Shown here one piece after another: positions 33,888 through 35,302 of a stretch of 35,302 nt of DNA. Under the pieces are notes generated by a model, which did not search any database, was not told the DNA's origin, and was given only the letters and a program-made list of their open reading frames with translations. The translations under genes were made by a program, and so were the position numbers. Positions within the stretch are counted from its first letter, which is position 1. The number at the start of each line of letters is the position of its first letter. This DNA comes from Dehalococcoidia bacterium (GTDB lineage: Bacteria; Chloroflexota; Dehalococcoidia; SM23-28-2; RBG-16-64-32): positions 1 through 35,302 of the forward strand of contig JAUYGU010000172.1 of assembly GCA_030690405.1 (NCBI GenBank). The letters run 5' to 3'.

Positions 33888-35291
33888 ATGGAGCCGCGCA
33901 TCCAGTACGCGAAGACGAGCGACGGGGTGAGCATCGCCTACTCGGTTCTGGGCGAGGGTAGGGCTCTTGTCCTCATGGCGGCGTGGCCGTTCAGCCATCT
34001 AGAGGCGGAATGGCGGATTCCGACGTACCGCCTCTTTCATGAGCGACTGGCGGAAAAGGCGAGGCTGGTCCGATACGACGCAAGAGGGTCGGGACTGTCC
34101 CAACGCGACGTGGACGATCTCTCGCTGGACGCGCGCGTGCTGGACCTGGAAGCGGTTGTAGATCACCTCGCGCTTGATACGTTGGACCTGCATGGATATG
34201 GCACTGCCGGGCAAGTCGCCATCACCTATGCGGTCCGCCATCCAGACCGCGTCGCCCATCTCATCTTGTGGGACTCGTTTGCTCGCCCCTCTGATTACTA
34301 CCAGATTCCCCAGCTCCAGGGACTACTAGCATTAGCGAATTCAGATTGGGAGATGTTCACCGAGACCTTAGCCCAGGTCTTTTTCGGCTGGTCGGCTGGT
34401 GAACCTGCCCGCAAGTTCGCCGCGTTCCTCCGCGAGTGCACCACGCCGGAGCTCGGCCGCGCCGCCTTGGCCGCAGCATTGGCTTCTGACGTCTCTTCGC
34501 TCCTGCCACAGGTGAGCACGCCCACGATGGTGGTTCGGTCGCGCGATTCTGTGTTCCCTGGTATCGAGATCACCCGCTCACTAGCCTCCGCGATACCGAA
34601 CGCAAGCTTGACTACCGTCGATGGCGCTTGGATGACGTCAAATGAGTTAGCCGAAGCTTATGTGCGGACCATGCACCAATTCCTGGGCATCGGTGAAGCG
34701 GCGGCGGGAACGGCTGCGCCCACTCCCTCGGGTCTCGTCACGATCCTCTTCACGGACATCGAGGGCTCCACGGCGATGACGCAGCGCCTGGGCGACGCCA
34801 AGGCGCGCGAGGTCATGCGGGAGCACGAGCGCATCACCCGCGAGTGCCTGCGCGCCCACGGCGGGAGCGAGGTGAAGACGATGGGCGACGGGTTCATGGC
34901 CTCGTTCGGGTCGGCGGTGAAGGCGCTGGAGTGCGCGATCGCGGTCCAGCGAGCGTTCGGGGAGTGGAATACAGGCGTAGGGGCGCACGGCCGTGCGCCC
35001 CTACAGATACGCATCGGCCTGAACGCGGGCGAGCCCATCGCGGAGGACGACCCGGACGGGCGCGGGGACCTGTTCGGGACGGCGGTGATACGCGCGGCCC
35101 GTATCACCGCGCTGGCCGTGGGATGCGAGATACTGGCCGCCAACGTCGTCCGGGAGCTCGCCGAGGGCAAGGGGTTCATGTTCGGCGACCGCGGCGAAGT
35201 TGCGCTGCGGGGCTTCGATGACCCCGTGCGCGTGTTCGAGGTGCGCTGGACGTCCTTCGACTCGCCCGCTCACGCGGGCGGCTCAGGATGA
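33888..35291 (+). CDS. Degenerate alpha/beta-hydrolase fused to class III nucleotide cyclase
   Basis: A 467-residue two-domain protein. Residues 1-265 have an alpha/beta-hydrolase fold (YAKTSDGVSIAYSVLGEG, VRYDARGSGLS, VRHPDRVAHLILWDS), but the nucleophile elbow reads GYGTAG (103-108) instead of GxSxG, and the terminal His site reads VDGAWMT, so it is probably a sensor rather than an enzyme. Residues 284-460 are a class III cyclase: metal aspartates Asp290 (FTDIEGST) and Asp334 (KTMGDGF), then GLNAGEP and GTAVIRAARI, where the usual Asn is Ile. It probably makes cAMP in response to an unknown ligand, if active. Residues 364-373 are encoded by a perfect palindrome. The hydrolase half is less GC-rich than the cyclase half. 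Confidence 0.9.
   Translation: MEPRIQYAKTSDGVSIAYSVLGEGRALVLMAAWPFSHLEAEWRIPTYRLFHERLAEKARLVRYDARGSGLSQRDVDDLSLDARVLDLEAVVDHLALDTLDLHGYGTAGQVAITYAVRHPDRVAHLILWDSFARPSDYYQIPQLQGLLALANSDWEMFTETLAQVFFGWSAGEPARKFAAFLRECTTPELGRAALAAALASDVSSLLPQVSTPTMVVRSRDSVFPGIEITRSLASAIPNASLTTVDGAWMTSNELAEAYVRTMHQFLGIGEAAAGTAAPTPSGLVTILFTDIEGSTAMTQRLGDAKAREVMREHERITRECLRAHGGSEVKTMGDGFMASFGSAVKALECAIAVQRAFGEWNTGVGAHGRAPLQIRIGLNAGEPIAEDDPDGRGDLFGTAVIRAARITALAVGCEILAANVVRELAEGKGFMFGDRGEVALRGFDDPVRVFEVRWTSFDSPAHAGGSG
34977..35004. repeat. Perfect GTAG-headed palindrome inside the cyclase gene
   Basis: GTAGGGGCGCACGG followed directly by CCGTGCGCCCCTAC: a perfect 28-nt palindrome with 14-nt arms and GTAG/CTAC ends. 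It encodes VGAHGRAPL in frame, between the helix and the RIGLNAGEP strand of the cyclase domain. Confidence 0.88.
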
Positions 35292-35302
35292 GCGGCGGAG
35301 TG

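Overview
The window is GC-rich bacterial chromosome, densely packed, with many overlapping start/stop codons. Four family III (CaiB/BaiF) CoA-transferases, several crotonases and SDRs, a luciferase-like oxidoreductase, split glycine decarboxylase genes (gcvPA/gcvPB) and a sortase-type LPXTG surface protein suggest a heterotrophic member of the Chloroflexota, perhaps Dehalococcoidia/SAR202-like. That assignment is inferred from gene content; no rRNA or other phylogenetic marker is present, and a high-GC actinobacterium is the main alternative.

Layout. 1-2300: a truncated acetyltransferase, a VOC protein, small unknown proteins, and a REP-associated tyrosine transposase (RAYT) flanked by GTAG-headed palindromes. 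2300-6059 (minus): acyl-CoA ligase, two crotonases and a pair of mutually paralogous small proteins. 6198-12376 (mostly plus): a first CoA-transferase pair, an LLM oxidoreductase, an NAD-binding protein and a third crotonase. 12563-14194: a secreted beta-helix LPXTG protein with a terminator. 14282-17628: an SDR and a second CoA-transferase pair. 17658-19921: proline iminopeptidase and a ferritin-VIT1 iron/manganese transporter. 20020-22965: a less GC-rich two-gene cassette, a coiled-coil/HARE-HTH-like protein overlapping a 770-residue GHKL ATPase; this is the best candidate for an undescribed system, possibly defence. 22962-25904 (minus): SDRs, a GC-rich repeat array and a DinB-like protein. 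26085-33806 (minus): an operon-like run of MBL hydrolase, gcvT, gcvH, gcvPA, a GxxExxY nuclease-like gene, gcvPB, a lipoprotein and an alanine/serine-glyoxylate aminotransferase. 33888-35291: a degenerate alpha/beta-hydrolase fused to a nucleotide cyclase.

How the genes fit together. The CoA-transferases, ligase, crotonases, SDRs and LLM enzyme look like catabolism of acyl-CoA-activated organic acids. The aminotransferase plus glycine cleavage genes would turn glyoxylate into glycine and then into methylene-THF, CO2 and NH3; no lipoamide dehydrogenase is present here.

The most unusual property is the number of palindromic repeats inside coding sequence. A 35-nt sequence occurs identically, in frame, in a crotonase and in gcvPB. 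Other palindromes lie in frame in gcvT, gcvPA (less certain) and the cyclase, and one repeat supplies the stop codon of an SDR-like gene. The GxxExxY gene sits between inverted repeats exactly at the gcvPA/gcvPB junction. Several genes without a Shine-Dalgarno have a TANNNT box 5-9 nt before the start codon, suggesting leaderless or very short-leader mRNAs.
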